The notes under the pieces were generated by a model. That model was not told the DNA's origin and made no database searches. It worked only from the letters and a program-made list of their open reading frames with translations. Shown in pieces: positions 1 to 11,578 of a DNA stretch of 64,000 bases. Source of the stretch: Myrmaecium sp. VS I D KN 1. Its lineage: Eukaryota; Ascomycota; Dothideomycetes; Valsariales; Valsariaceae. A program made the translations under genes and the position numbers. The DNA is taken from the NCBI GenBank assembly GCA_019775845.1, contig JADQAV010000047.1, forward strand, positions 1-64,000, read 5' to 3'. Positions within the stretch are counted from its first letter, which is position 1, and each line of letters starts with the position of its first letter.

Positions 1-52
1 CCTTTCCCCCTCTGTCTAGAAATCGCTAACTCCGACCTCTTCGGCGTGCTAG

Positions 53-200
53 GTTCGAAGCCTTCGACGAGCCGTGGAAGCGGGTGTACAACACCCGCAC
101 CCAGGCGTGGGAGGATAAATGGGGCTTGCTGGATGCGGGGCGGCGGTTGAAGGATGGGGTCAGGATTCCGGATTGTGAGGGGGTTGTTGCGAGGGCGTAG
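53..200 (+). CDS. GH17 beta-1,3-glucanase/glucanosyltransferase, 3' end (partial)
   Basis: Last exon of a gene that starts left of the window. A CTAAC branch point near 26-30 and an AG at 51-52 mark the acceptor; the exon begins in phase with a split codon and runs to TAG at 198-200. The 48 or so visible residues include [10 protein letters not shown], a tryptophan-rich ED-KWGLLD stretch and a terminal IPDC, the usual C-terminal pattern of fungal family GH17 cell-wall enzymes of the Bgl2/EglC/Btg type. Such enzymes cut or re-link beta-1,3-glucan outside the plasma membrane. The catalytic glutamates and the signal peptide lie outside the window, so the subtype cannot be given. The gene converges on the MFS gene to its right. 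Confidence 0.75.
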
Positions 201-733
201 GTGGTGGGGGGAGTGGAGCGAGGGGGTTGGGGGGGTTGGAGGATAAGGGGTGATGAAATGTACTGTATGTTATGTATGACTGAATGTCCCTTTTCTTTTC
301 TTTCTAGGGATGGGGTTATGGAGAAGGGTGAGGAAGGAAGGAAAGAAGCTGAGACTGATGGAGACAGTACTTGCGGTAAGTCATCACGCAATCATTTTCA
401 TCTTAACAAAGGCTTTATATGCTATTCCAAGCTCTCAACTCTATCTCTATTTTCGCGAAAGTACTTTTCTCTTCTTGTTTTCTCGCATTCTCTCGAGATT
501 CCGGGCAGATGTATACATCGACGTCGATTTCTATTTCCCTCTCTATCTTCATCAGTACTTTTTTTTCTCTTCTTCCCTTTCTCTAGGCCCGACAACAAGA
601 AAAATAGAAAACATGGTCTATACATCGAGACACGACACAACGACAACAACCGCGCCACAAGAGGGAACAAAACCACCAACACCATTTAAATAGAAAGATC
701 AAAGGAAACGAAAAGATCCAAAGAGATCAAAAA
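201..733. other. Convergent intergenic region
   Basis: Stretch between the stop of the GH17 gene and the stop of the minus-strand MFS gene. It is T/C-rich around 410-590 and must hold the 3' UTRs and poly(A) sites of both genes. Several overlapping open frames lie here on both strands, but none has splice logic or recognisable protein sequence. I see no RNA gene or repeat. Confidence 0.6.
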
Positions 734-2524
734 TCAATGCGCAAACCGAAAATCCAACCGCTTATTCCCCTTATCCGTCGTCGTGCGCAGATACTCCTCG
801 CGCTCAGCGCGGGACATGGCCGCCCACACGCGCTCCCGACGACGGTTCACCATCACATAAAACACCTTTGCACCCACAAACAGCAGCATATTATACACGC
901 ACAGCGCAATCAACACCTTATTGCCCCGGCGATACATCGGCTTATCATCATCCCGATAGATATTCTGGCCGACGATGCTGGAGGCCTGGACGGCCATGTT
1001 GTAGAGGGCGGAGGCGAAGGTGCGGGTGCGGACGGTGCCGGCGTTGCGCGAGGTGATGGCGACGAGGATGGCGTGGGCGTAGGGGTAGCCGACGAGCAGG
1101 GTGGAGAGGGCCCAGCGGGCCCAGGCGGAGGTGCTGGCGGGGATCACCTCGGCGGCGACGAGGAGGGGCAGGCACCAGAGCTGCGAGACCAGCCCGATCA
1201 GGAAGCGCTGGTTGATCTTCTCGGAGAGCCAGGTCCAGAAGAGGAGCTGGAGGATGAAGAGGACGTAGGCGGGGATCTGGAGAGGGGAAAAGGAAGGGTG
1301 GTTAGGATGGGTTGGGGTTGGGATTTTGGGGGAGGGGGGAAAAGACTTACGGAGAGCAGGTTGGTTTCGAAGGTGGAGAAGCCGAGGGACTTGAGCTGCA
1401 GGGTGAGGTAGGAGGTCATGGGCTGCGGCGGGATGGTCCAGCTCAGGCCGATCAGGTAGATGGGCCACATGTGCCAGTCGGTCAAGCTCTGCCAGAGCGC
1501 CTTGAGGTCGAGGCCCTGGCGGTTGTGCATGTCGCCCTTGGAGGGGTCGTCGCGCAGGATCCGATTGACCATGATCTTCTCCTCCCGCTCGGAGAACCAG
1601 CCGTCCCGGCCGCGGAACCGGCTCGCCGTCTGGGTGGGCGAGGGGGGCAGGTAGAAGTAGGAGAGGATGCCGATGAGGCCGGTGAGGAGGCCCTCGAGGG
1701 CGAAGAGCCAGCGCCAGCCGGCCAGGCCGCGGTAGCCGCGCAGGTGGAGGATGCCAAAGGCCAGGAAGGCCGACACGATCGACGTGAACTGGTAGGAGAC
1801 CCAGAACCAACCCAGCCGCCGGGGCAGCTCGGCGCTGGTGAAGAAGTAGGAGAGGAAGAGGATGCAGTCCGGGATGAAGCCGCCCTCGATGAGGCCGAGC
1901 AGGGCGCGGCAGGCGTAGAAGGAGCTCTTGCCGCTGATGAAGGCCTGCATGCTGGCCACGACGCTCCAGGCGACCATCTGGATGGGGATCCAGTTGTCCG
2001 GGCCGATCTTCTTGGAGATGAGCTGGGAGGGCAGCTCGGCGCAGAGGAAGCAGAGGTAGAAGATGGTCATGCCGTAGTTGTACACGTTGGTGTTGATGCC
2101 CAGGTCGTCGAGCATGTTGTCGCTGATGGCCTGGGTGATGTTGCCCCGGTCGAGCTGCAGGGCGAAGAACATCAGGCACGCCCACGTTGTGATCCTCTTG
2201 TCAATCTGTTTCTCCCGAGCGATACCTGGTCAGAAGGGGTTCGTGGTGGTGCCTGACTGGTGGAGCGTCACGTACCTTGCGCACCACCTTCCGCTCCTCC
2301 TCCGGCTCCCATGCGAACTTGGGATCGTACCGATGGATGCCCTCGTACGATTCGATCGGACGGTAGTAGTCGTCCAGGCCGGCGGTGTCGAAGACGACGC
2401 CCTCGTGGACGGTCGGGGCCTTGGCCTCGCCCTCGATGGACGGCGCATCGTCGAACTTGGACTTGGAATCCGACGACTCGAGGGGAACCGTGGAGGCCGG
2501 GGCAATGGGAGCTGCCGTGTCCAT
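734..2524 (-). CDS. MFS transporter, anion:cation symporter (Dal5/allantoate permease) type
   Basis: Model: complement of 734-1276, 1351-2205, 2276-2524; introns of 74 and 70 bp with GT..AG ends; all phases agree and give 548 aa. The N-terminal ~80 residues are hydrophilic and cytosolic, followed by RKIDKR and the first membrane helix with QLDRGNI, which matches the RKID...FLDRxNI signature of the Dal5 branch of the ACS family. About 12 hydrophobic segments follow, with GLIEGGFIP in helix 4. The soluble C-terminus is charged. The family takes up organic anions (allantoate, nicotinate, pantothenate, biotin precursors, sulfonates) across the plasma membrane by proton symport. The gene is divergent from a TauD-type dioxygenase 1.5 kb away; in yeast the sulfonate transporter Soa1 is also a Dal5-type protein, so an organosulfur substrate is plausible but inferred from context only. 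Confidence 0.88.
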
Positions 2525-4049
2525 CTTTGGAGAAAGAGATGGAAAGCACCGAGGAGGTACTTACTGTACGTCGCAGTGGAAGAGGAGAGGAGAGGGGACG
2601 GGGGGGGGAGGAGAACAAGAAGGAGGGCGGAGAGAGTGATGGCCGTTGGTGTGATCAGCTTCCAATTGGGCGCTCGAGGTTTATAACATCCCAGCCGGAG
2701 GGAGGCGAGGAGGAGATCGAAGACATTCACACCGGGCACGCTCGCAGGAGAGAACTCGAAGATCAGAAGGGAAAAACCAAAAAAAAAAAATCAGTCGAAC
2801 CGGAGGATATCGCGACTACGTATCTCCACACCTCCTCGGACGACCGAACGTTACGTAGACCACCGGCTGGCGTGCTGGAAGCCATCGCAGGCGTGTGAGA
2901 GGGCGATGGCAGGACCAGGCGGGCTGTGGCTCGTCCGCGGCAGATTCGCTGGTGAGGCCGTGAAGAGGATAGCAAAGGTTGCCATGGTTGTGGCGTCGGC
3001 CAGAGCCGCGGAGGGGGGCAGGCAGCACGCAAAGCGGGGATGTCATGGTGAGATGTGATGGTGGACGTGGTGTTTGCAAGCATCAAGGGGGAAGGGATCA
3101 ACGATTCACGTTAGGATCAATACCCCTCGAGGAGTGAGGTCGAGGGTGGAGACAAGGCCGGGTCTAAGCGAGGCCCCCAAGGCTGAGATGCGTGGTTGGC
3201 TGCCACGGCTGCCTGACCATCCCGTGCCCTTGACCCCTTGACCCCTTCGCAAGACACAATGGTCATGGCGTGATTGGCCCCGAGACCGAAAGCAGCAACA
3301 CCCGCCGCCGCCAAAACAACTTACTGGCTTTCACTGGCAGTGCGGTATGTACCTACTTAGGTACTCCAAACCCAGCAGCACGCCAGAACCGCCGGCCTCT
3401 TCGCCATACATATCATACTTTATGTATGGCCAACCGCTCGCTCGGGAAACCATGAGCAATCGCAGGCACGGGGTGATGCCATCGGCNNCCCCCCCCCCCC
3501 CCCCCCCCCCCTATTCCCCTCATTGATCCCATCGCACCTCACTCACCACATACAGTACTGTATGCACCCTCTCGCCCTCGTCCCCCCCAATCTTATCACC
3601 CCAGACGGGGCTGACGAACCCGCCCGGGGGCCACGCCAACGATGGCGTCAGCCGTACTGCACTGCTGGTTTGGGATAATTGCCTTTCTGGACCTGTATGG
3701 TGTTTGTCCTGCCCTCCCTCTCTCTTTCTCTCTCCTCCAGCAGGTCGAACTATCCTCACTCAGGAATATGATGCCTTAGGGATCTTAGGTACCCTACCTT
3801 ACCCCGCCGGGATGTGAGGATGGATAGGTATTGCCGAGTCTTCCGTGAGGAGTGGGAGATGCACTCGATGGCACAGGGAGCATATGTATAAGAGTGACGG
3901 CCGGATGCGAGGCCTGCATAGAAGTGCTATCTTTGTTCTTCTTTTACACTGTACCCATCTCCGTCGTTTTTCTTGCTCCCTCTCTCCATCCATCGCCCCT
4001 CATCCGCCACCCTCCCTAGCCGAGCAAGCAAACAACCAACCAACCAACC
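2525..4049. promoter_or_regulatory. Divergent promoter region, MFS transporter / TauD dioxygenase
   Basis: About 1.5 kb between two divergent start codons, so it should hold both promoters and 5' UTRs. An ATTGG (CCAAT reversed) lies near 3270. Two N bases at 3487-3488 followed by a run of 23 C (3489-3511) mark an unresolved homopolymer in the assembly. A CAACC-type tandem (about 4030-4048) sits directly before the dioxygenase ATG, in its leader. Open frames here are short and unconvincing. No binding site for a specific regulator can be named. Confidence 0.5.
3487..3511. repeat. Ambiguous bases plus poly(C) run
   Basis: Two N positions followed directly by 23 consecutive C. The true run length is unknown here; this is a likely sequencing or assembly soft spot rather than biology. 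Confidence 0.9.
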
Positions 4050-5654
4050 ATGGCCCCCGCACTCGTCTCATCGGCGGTCGCAGTGCAGGAGAACGGAGCG
4101 CAAGAAAAAGTCGGAAGAGTCGTCAAAAAAGTCGTCGGCGGAGGAGCAGGAGGAGAAGGAGGATACTCCGTCTCGCAAGGCCCGTTCGAGTACAAGGAGG
4201 CCTTTCTCCTGGGACCCAAGGCATATACGGCCGAGAAGGAGCTCCAAGGGACGGAGAAGCATGCGCCCGCCAGCTACCCGCATTACCTGCCCACGTGGGA
4301 CGCTTCGACGACGTGAGTATTGCTTGCTTGCTGTTGCTGTTGCTGCTTCTGCTGCTTCTGCTGCTGTATGGTGGAGGGGGGGTTGGTGTGTACCTAGTCG
4401 GCTGTTCTTAGAGGATGGTGTAGCAGCGGGTGGAACATGCGTTCGATACCTACCTACATCCCTGATATCCCCTTCTCCCCTCGACGCTGACCTCCTGCCC
4501 TACTTCCATATCCCACACCAAAAGCTACCCGCCCATCGAGCCGTTCGAGCACTACGAGCACGGCAAGGACGCCGACCCGAGCTTCCCGAACCTCCTGGGC
4601 GAGCACGCCCGCGTCACCGACCTGACCGCCAACATCGGCGCCGAAGTCACCGGCGTGCAGCTGACCGAGCTGAATGACAAGGGCAAGGACGAGCTCGCCC
4701 TCTTCGTTGCTCAGAAGAAGGTCGTCGGTACGTACCGTCGTGGCCTGAGGCATCTCACACACCCCACCTCCCCCACCAACCTCCCACCTCCCACCTTGCC
4801 CACTTCCCCACCTCCCCCACCTCCCCCACCAAACCCCCTCGAGCTCCACAACACTAACCCCACCACTCCCCCCAGCCTTCCGCGACCAAAACCTCGCCTC
4901 CCTCCCCATCCCCTCCGCCCTCGCCTTCGGCCGCTACTTCGGCCCGCACCACATCCACCCGACCTCGGGCGCACCGGCCGGGCACCCGGAAATCCACCTC
5001 GTCCACCGGGGCGCCGCCGACACCACCGCGGCCGACTTCTTCGCCACCCGCACCAACAGCGTCGCGTGGCACTCCGACGTGACCTACGAGCGCCAACCGC
5101 CGGGGACGACCTTCCTGTACCTCCTCGACGGGCCCGCCGCGGGGGGGGACACCCTCTTCGCCAACCAAGCCGAAGCCTACCGGCGCCTATCCCCGGCCTT
5201 CCGCGCACGGCTGCATGGCCTGCGCGCCGTGCACTCGGGCCACGAGCAAGCGGCGCAATCCCAGGCGCGCGGCGGGGTCGTGCGACGCGCGCCCGTGGCG
5301 CATGCGCACCCGCTCGTGCGCACGCACCCGGCCACGGGGGAGAAGGCCCTGTTCGTGAACGCGCAGTTCACGCGGCGGGTGGAGGGGCTGAAGAAGGAGG
5401 AGAGCGACGCGCTGCTGAAGTTTCTTTACGATCACGTGGCGTACGGCGCGGATTTCCAGTGTCGCGTCCGCTGGGCGCCCGGCACGGTGGTGGTCTGGGA
5501 CAATCGCGTCACGGCGCACTCGGCGCTGTTGGATTGGAGGGATGGGGCGCGGCGGCATTTGGCGCGCATCACGCCGATGGCGGAGAGGCCTTTTGAGACG
5601 GCGTTTGAGGGGGAGGAGGAGGAGGAGGAGAGGAGGAGGAGGAGGGGGTGGTGA
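4050..5654 (+). CDS. TauD/TfdA-family Fe(II)/2-oxoglutarate dioxygenase (JLP1-type sulfonate dioxygenase)
   Basis: Model: 4050-4312, 4525-4727, 4876-5654; introns 212 and 148 bp; 414 aa. The protein has an Ala/Gly-rich N-terminal stretch, then the TauD fold. The facial triad is visible: AWHSDVTY gives His221 and Asp223, and TAHSALLDW gives the distal His370; the 2-oxoglutarate-binding Arg is probably Arg386 in RHLARITP. GPAAGGDTLFAN and FVNAQFT are also typical. The family oxidises taurine, alkylsulfonates or related compounds with O2 and 2-oxoglutarate, releasing sulfite for assimilation; some members act on other carboxylates, so the exact substrate is open. The tail after about residue 398 is Glu/Arg-rich low complexity. 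It is divergent from a Dal5-type transporter, which suggests a shared uptake and oxidation role. Confidence 0.9.
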
Positions 5655-6666
5655 GGGATGGGGGGGAAGGGAGGGGTGGAGAGGAAAGGAAGGGAAGGGA
5701 GAATGTGGTTTTATAGATAAATGAGGAGATAGAAAAGGAAATTACATACGTACTGTAATGTACCGAAGCAAGATCCTCCCTTTCCTCACTCCCCCGTGAA
5801 GGAAGGATGTCAGAGAGAGGCCCTCCGCCCATTCAAACGCCGCCTCCACCTACCCAGAAGAGCCCTCCGCCGACCCCGAGCCGCACTCCCCGCGCGGTCC
5901 TTCCCGGACGGGCGCTCCGACCGCCTCGAGCGGCCCTCCAACGACTTAGAGTACGTCTCCGCCTACCCCGAGCGGTAATCTGACGACACACCCAGACGGG
6001 CAGCAGGGCACTTCCAGCGCCGGCGATCCAGGCGGGGGCAGCTGCACTTCAGGGTCTGATCTGGCCTGGTCTCCGACGACCGAGGCGCGCGAGCCTGATG
6101 TTGATAGGCCGCGACGACGACCGTATGCCCTGGCCTTCTCTATATAGAACGCCGAGGGTAACCGGACTGCCCGCTTTCTTTTCTGTGATAGCTGATAGTT
6201 GGATCCTTCCATCGGCTTGGGGACTCCTTCACTCGTAGAGTTCGTAGCGCTTTGAGGAAGCGAGAAGGGAAGAAAAGAAGAAGGAAGAAAGAAGGAGTAT
6301 TGATAGAGGACGAGTGAACGGCAGAATAAATGGATGAATGAAGAATGGATGAAATGATGAAATGATTGATGGATGGAGAGAATCATACACATACTTCTCT
6401 ACCTCGCAAACTCATACACGCTCTTACCCACGTACAGCTCCCAGAGAGAAAGTAGCAGGAAAGGAAAGAGAAAGGAACCTGAAAGGATACTCCGATGAAG
6501 GGAAAGGCATAGAAAGAGTACAAACCGACCTGTCCACCTATCTCCCCTTCTCCTCCCCTAGTCCCAACCACTTTCCTTTTATGTATGTACATCCCACACC
6601 ATACCATACTTTTTGCTTGTCCTCTCTCCATCCATCCACCTCCCAAAACACTCAGTGAAAAATAAA
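5655..6666. other. Convergent intergenic region with GATG-type simple repeats
   Basis: One kilobase between the dioxygenase stop and the RGP1 stop. It has G/A-rich tracts right after the dioxygenase stop and a TGGATGAATG-like tandem at about 6328-6380. A Pro/Ser-rich near-open stretch at 5800-6140 does not keep one frame. No RNA gene or conserved protein is visible. Confidence 0.55.
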
Positions 6667-9514
6667 CTAAACAACCAACCCCTCCTCCCCCTCCCAAACC
6701 GCAGCGCCTCCTCCACCTCCTCCACCACCACCATCCCCATTGCCCCCTGCTGCCCCATACCCCCCACCCCCACCAGCAACCCCCCCACCCAACCCCCCCG
6801 CCGTCACCGCCCCATACACCCTTACAGGGACACACACCTCCCAGCCCTCCACCAGCAAGCGTTCCACCCCACCCAACACAAACCCCCGTTCATCCCTCCC
6901 CAACTCCTCCAAAAGCGGCTGCTGCAGCTGCTGCTTGCCCAGCCCCTCCCCTCCAGCCCCTCCACCCCCAGGCGCACCTCCCCCAACCCGCGCCGTCACA
7001 AACCCCACCCGCACCACCCACTCCAACCCCACGCCGCTGGTGACGAACTCCGGCGTCGCGAGGGCGGGCACGGCCAGCGAGGCCGCGAGCCGGGTGGCCC
7101 AGGCGACGCCGGTGGCGGCGGCGGTCAGGGCGACGGCGTGGACGCGGGTGGTGGCGCGGGCGACGGCGGCGGCGCTGCGGAGGGCGAGGGCCGGGTCGAC
7201 GGTCTCGCGACTCTCGAGGGCGACGTCGACGGCGTAGGTGGGCAGGGTGGCGTGGGCGAAGTCGAGGGCGAGGGGGATGGATTCGCCGAGCCGGTAGGCC
7301 GGGCGGGGCAGCTGGAGGGTGCAGACCAGGTGCCCGTTGCGGGAGATGGTGAAGCGGTTGGTGGCGGTGGTGGTGGTGGGGTTGGTGGGGTTATTGGTGG
7401 TTGAGGAGGGAAGTGTGGAGCGCAGGATTGCGAGGTCGATGGCTTCTTTCATTGTTTGTGGTTCTTCGAAACCGTCGTTGTAGGTGGAGCCGCGGGAGGA
7501 GTGGCGGGAGAGTGAGGGACGCTGCGTGACGGTGGGCGAGAGGAGACCGGTGTCGTTTCCACCCCCAGGTTTGTCGAGGAGGCGGGCGACGTAGTCGAGG
7601 AAGTCGTCCTGGCCCGGGTCGTGGGCCGGTGCGCCATTGGTGTGGGATGACTTGCGGTGAGGAGGAGCATGGTGGCCATTGGACTGGTGGTTTTCCGCGC
7701 CCGGCTCGTCCAGGCACACGGTGCGCGCTTGGTCTCGAAGGAGGATGTAAGGCGACATGAGATCGTGGCCGAGGATCTCCCCGCGGCTGGTCACGCTGCC
7801 GAACACGCGGAAGGGTATCTCCACCTGCCGAACCGCGTCCTTACCCGTCCCGGGCCGCTGCGTGCCGATGGTGAGGTGATAGGATGTTTTGAACGCCCTC
7901 CCCTTGTGGGTGGGAGGGAGACCCTTTGGTAGCCTGAAGGTGTATCTGTAACGCCGGCTCTCTCCCGGCGCGAGCCGAAGGTCGACGAACAAGATCGTTT
8001 GCGGGGTGGTGATGAGCGGGATCGCTTTCGAGGTCGCCATCGCGCGCATCTCCTTGATGCTGCTGAGTTCGCCGCTCCCTAACAGCCCTCCGAGCGATTC
8101 ACCGATGCTCCCCCACCCAAAGGAGCCAAACAGGCTGGACTCTCGCTTCGTGCGTTCGACGCCGACCACGCCACCACCGCCCTGTCCACCCACCACCCCT
8201 TTCCGTTTCACCTCTTCGAACGGCGCTTGGTTGATCAGCGATCCGTCCACGGTGAACGAGCCCATAATCTGGGCATAACCCATCATCAACGTCTCCGTCG
8301 CATTCTGCGGGACGGGCGGTGTTTGCGGCACGCGGCGAAACCCGCCAAACCCACCCAGCAGTCTCGACGACGGCGCCGCCACGTAATCCGAGGCGAGCGT
8401 CTCCGTCGAGTGGTTGCTGCTCTGCGCGTAAAACTCACCGCTGCTGCGCGGCGTGCCGGCCATGCTCGTGCCGGCCAGGATCCGCGTCACCGGCGAGAGC
8501 GTCTCGCCCGGCGCGGGCGCGGGCGCGGTCTCGGTCGCCCGCGACGCCGGCCGGCGGATCTGCGGCGTGCGCGTCCGGGGGTTCGCGAGCATGTCCAGCT
8601 CGGTCATCTCGATGACGGGGGTTTGCATCGGCGTCTGCGAGGCGGGCGCGGACGGCGGCGCCATGGGGAATTTGAAGTTTTGCGAGAAGGATCCGGACGG
8701 TTTCCTGTTTGGGGCCGGGAGAGCCGGTGTATTCGGGGTGGTGAGCGCCCCCGAAGGGCGTCGGCCGAGTTGAGGAGGGGTGGTATCCGAGGGGTGTGGC
8801 CCCGATCCAGGAGAAGTGACATCGATTAACGGCGAAGAGGGAAAAGGAGACGGTTGTGAGAGGTTCCGCCCGGATAGAGATGCTGTATGCGATCAGCCAT
8901 ACCCGAAGCCACAATGCTTTGCATTACCTACGTGAATATAACCCGCCCATGCCTCTCCCAGGCACCACTTGCAAACTCGCGGACCGGCCATGACCCCTCG
9001 ATCTCCGGGCACTGTGAGCTCCTCCCCTTTTGCTCGCAGCCTCAGCTGAAGCCTCCGACCCCAGCGAGATGATCGAGAGCGATCGGCCGTGACTCTGAGG
9101 CCGCTGTGGCGTGCCCGGACTGCCTTGGATGGGTGTGTGTTTTGCGAACGTGGGCGGATACGAGGCCGACGCTCCGCCGATGCTGGGCGTATTGAGCGAG
9201 AGAGTCGGACGGTGACCCCGGAAGGAGGTCGACGGCGCGCGGGAGGCCTGCGAGATCTGCGTGCCGACGGAGGCTTTTCTCGTCGACGGCGGCGCGAGAG
9301 TGCGCTGGCGGTCCCCGTTCGAAGTCGAAGGCTGGCCGTGACCGTGGCCGTGACCGTGGCCGTTCCCGTTCTCTCTGACGGCGGCGCGGGGAGTGGTCGA
9401 GCGGTCAGACAGGGGGGCGCTGATGTTCTTGAAGGTGATGATGCATTCGAGGTCCTCCCCGGCGAAGACGATGGGATCCTTCCACTCTACGAAGACGCGG
9501 ATGTTCGTCGACAT
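6667..9514 (-). CDS. RGP1: Rgp1-family protein, subunit of the Ric1-Rgp1 GEF for Ypt6/Rab6
   Basis: Model: complement of 6667-8882 and 8932-9514, with one 49-bp intron; the phase-1 junction restores a clean frame and gives 932 aa. The start is the ATG at 9512-9514, giving MSTNIRVFVEWKDPIVFAGEDLEC in two parts, the family's arrestin-like N-terminus. A Ser/Pro-rich linker follows, with an internal GHGHGHGHG run, then the conserved stretches PFPSSPLIDVTSPGSG and GEFYAQSSNHSTETLASDY, and a C-terminal beta-rich half (FVDLRLAPGESRRYRY, RVFGSV, SPYILLRD). With Ric1, Rgp1 activates Ypt6 at the Golgi for endosome-to-Golgi retrieval. The final ~60 residues are Gly-rich. The protein is longer than yeast Rgp1, as is usual in filamentous fungi. 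The identification is firm; the exact C-terminal end is less so. Confidence 0.85.
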
Positions 9515-10087
9515 GGTCTGATGCGGCGGCAGCGGCGGCGGCGGCAGCAGCGGCAGAGGGCAGGCAGGGTCCCCCAGGAACGGCCGGAGCTCATGGACGT
9601 CGGTGCAAAGCGCTGGGCCGGGATCGACTGCACATCCTTCGCTCCGCCGATGCGTTTTGTTTTGGTCGGGGCTCAATGCGTGTGCCGCGCTCGCGGTTGG
9701 GAGGGAGTCGAGTTTGTGTGGAAGTCGCAATGGACAGACAAAGACGGACGGGATGGGATGGGCCGGACTGGAAAGCTCGAGGTTCGCGCTCCGACGAGGC
9801 AAGCTTAGGTCGGGTAGAGTGCCTCAGGCCACCAAGCCGGCAAACGCCGCCGACGTCGGTCCGACCACCAACGTTTCCGGAGCGGATGTGAACCCGGATG
9901 TGTGGACATTTATATATTTGTACATTTACGCAAGGTACATATATGTAAGGTACCAGATATAAGTATCCACACAACACCGTCAAACCGGGAGATGAGCTGT
10001 CCATAACCCCTGTAGTAAACCACCTACTATATACATCCAAATCACACATCTACCCAGCCCTATTCATACACCATCCCAGCTGCTGCG
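9515..10087. other. Intergenic region upstream of RGP1
   Basis: Separates two minus-strand genes. It serves as the RGP1 promoter/leader and holds the RRG9 3' UTR. A GGC/GGCAG repeat lies at about 9523-9560 in the RGP1 leader. The 9900-9960 stretch is AT-rich (TATATATTTGTACAT). No other gene was found. Confidence 0.55.
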
Positions 10088-11578
10088 CTACAGGATGCGT
10101 TCGCCCAGCGATGTATTCCAATTCGCCTTGGGCAACGGCGGATCCACCTCCGCATCCGCCTCCACATCCGCCTCCGCCTCAGGGACCGGTGCACCCCAGG
10201 GAATATCATCCTTGCCCTTCCCCGCAACCCTCTGCTGCTGCTGCTCCTCATACAACCTCCGCCGGGCCCGCCACTTCCACTTCGGCACCTCGCCGGGGGG
10301 CGCCTTGCCCACGCCCATCTCGCGCCACTTCTTCGGCGGCCGGACGCCGAGCTCGACCTGATGGGACCAGATGCGCTCGCCGCGGCGCTCCCACCGGCGC
10401 AGCCGGCGCTCGTACTCCTCGTCCGACCACTGGCGGTCCGCCTTCAGGATCCGGCGGATCACCTCCGGCGACACCTTGAACTGCTCCGCCAGCACCGGCG
10501 TCGTCAGCGTGTCCGGGAACTGCGCGTGCAGCGCCCGGATCCCCTCCATCGCGTCCGGCGACAGCTTCTTCCGCGGGTTCCAGCCCTCGTCCCCGAACTT
10601 CTTCTTCAGCGCCTCCTTCTGCACCTGCCAGGGTTCGAGGTTCTTCCGGGCTTGCGACAGCCGCCGGAGAGCCGAGCCGCCGCCGCCGCCGCTGCTCTCC
10701 TCGGCAGCATCCTTTTCCTCTGTGTCCCTCTGCTTGATATCATCCTTTGACTTGGTAAATTCCTTCCGGACGGTAAACCCCCGGGGGGCGTAGTCCGTCC
10801 GAATGTGGTAGTCCTTCCGAATGGGAGGCTTCCCCCATTTGGAAGACTCCTCCTCCAATTCGAGAGACTCCTGCCGCATGGAAGACTCCTGCCGCATGGG
10901 AGCTACCTTCCGAATGGGAGGCTTCTCCCACTTGCGAGACTCCTCCTCCAAGTCGAAAAACTCCTTTTGCATGGTAGGTACCTTCCGAATCATATTCTCC
11001 GGCCGAATGGGATACTCCCGGGTGGCGATATCCCTCCGGAGGGCAAACTCCTTCCGGGTGGTGTACTCCTCCTCCGCTCCAAACGGATCTTCAGCATCTC
11101 TCGCTCTCCTTCCTCTCCTCGTCGCAGGTCCCGCTTGATCCGCCCTGGGCCTCGGTGCCGGTGGCGGTGTCGCCTTCTTCCTCTCCTTCGATTTCTCCTG
11201 CCACTTCTCCGCCACGATCTCGCTGCCGAACTCCGTCAACACCTCGGTGAACAAATTCGGGTCGATCTGCGCGGGTTCAGCGGCGCTCGCGCCGCCAGCG
11301 TCAGGCGAGGCCGACTCCCGCGTCCCACCGTCGGGGTAGCTAGGCGCGGGAGAAGCGGCCTCTTGCTCCGCCGCTGCTGCAGCCGTCGACGAACATCTCA
11401 CCGACCGGAAGCCATGGGGGTCTGGAGGCAATCCGCTCGACTGAGGTCGTAGCGGCAGGGAGTGATGGTGGCGGACAGAGGACAGTCGGCCGGGCGCGGA
11501 GGTGGTGGGGAGGGCGATGCCGGTCGCCTCTCTCAGGAAAATCTGCAGGACCTTCCGCGAGCACGCCAGGCAGCTCAT
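10088..11578 (-). CDS. RRG9: Mitochondrial protein RRG9 (required for respiratory growth)
   Basis: Single-exon model of 496 aa starting at the ATG at 11576-11578 ([20 protein letters not shown]), which begins an Arg/Ser-rich, acid-poor N-terminus typical of a mitochondrial presequence; the frame stays open further upstream but without that character. The conserved Rrg9 core is near the C-terminus: [20 protein letters not shown], then [18 protein letters not shown] and a WERRGERIW segment. Rrg9 is needed to keep respiratory function and mtDNA in yeast; its molecular role is unclear. Between about residues 190 and 300 there is an unusual array of degenerate repeats (LEEES-KW-KPPIRK units and shorter R-K-x units) that the yeast protein lacks. 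Identification rests on the C-terminal core. Confidence 0.8.
   Translation of the reverse strand: MSCLACSRKVLQIFLREATGIALPTTSAPGRLSSVRHHHSLPLRPQSSGLPPDPHGFRSVRCSSTAAAAAEQEAASPAPSYPDGGTRESASPDAGGASAAEPAQIDPNLFTEVLTEFGSEIVAEKWQEKSKERKKATPPPAPRPRADQAGPATRRGRRARDAEDPFGAEEEYTTRKEFALRRDIATREYPIRPENMIRKVPTMQKEFFDLEEESRKWEKPPIRKVAPMRQESSMRQESLELEEESSKWGKPPIRKDYHIRTDYAPRGFTVRKEFTKSKDDIKQRDTEEKDAAEESSGGGGGSALRRLSQARKNLEPWQVQKEALKKKFGDEGWNPRKKLSPDAMEGIRALHAQFPDTLTTPVLAEQFKVSPEVIRRILKADRQWSDEEYERRLRRWERRGERIWSHQVELGVRPPKKWREMGVGKAPPGEVPKWKWRARRRLYEEQQQQRVAGKGKDDIPWGAPVPEAEADVEADAEVDPPLPKANWNTSLGERIL

Noticed and set aside
1312-2256. Long plus-strand open frame (314 codons)
   Set aside because: It runs antisense to the MFS gene and is an effect of GC-rich codons on the other strand; Gly/Ala/Glu-rich with no family pattern.
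5809-6150. Pro/Ser-rich near-open stretch
   Set aside because: It needs frame changes to stay open, lacks clear splice sites and shows no family motif.
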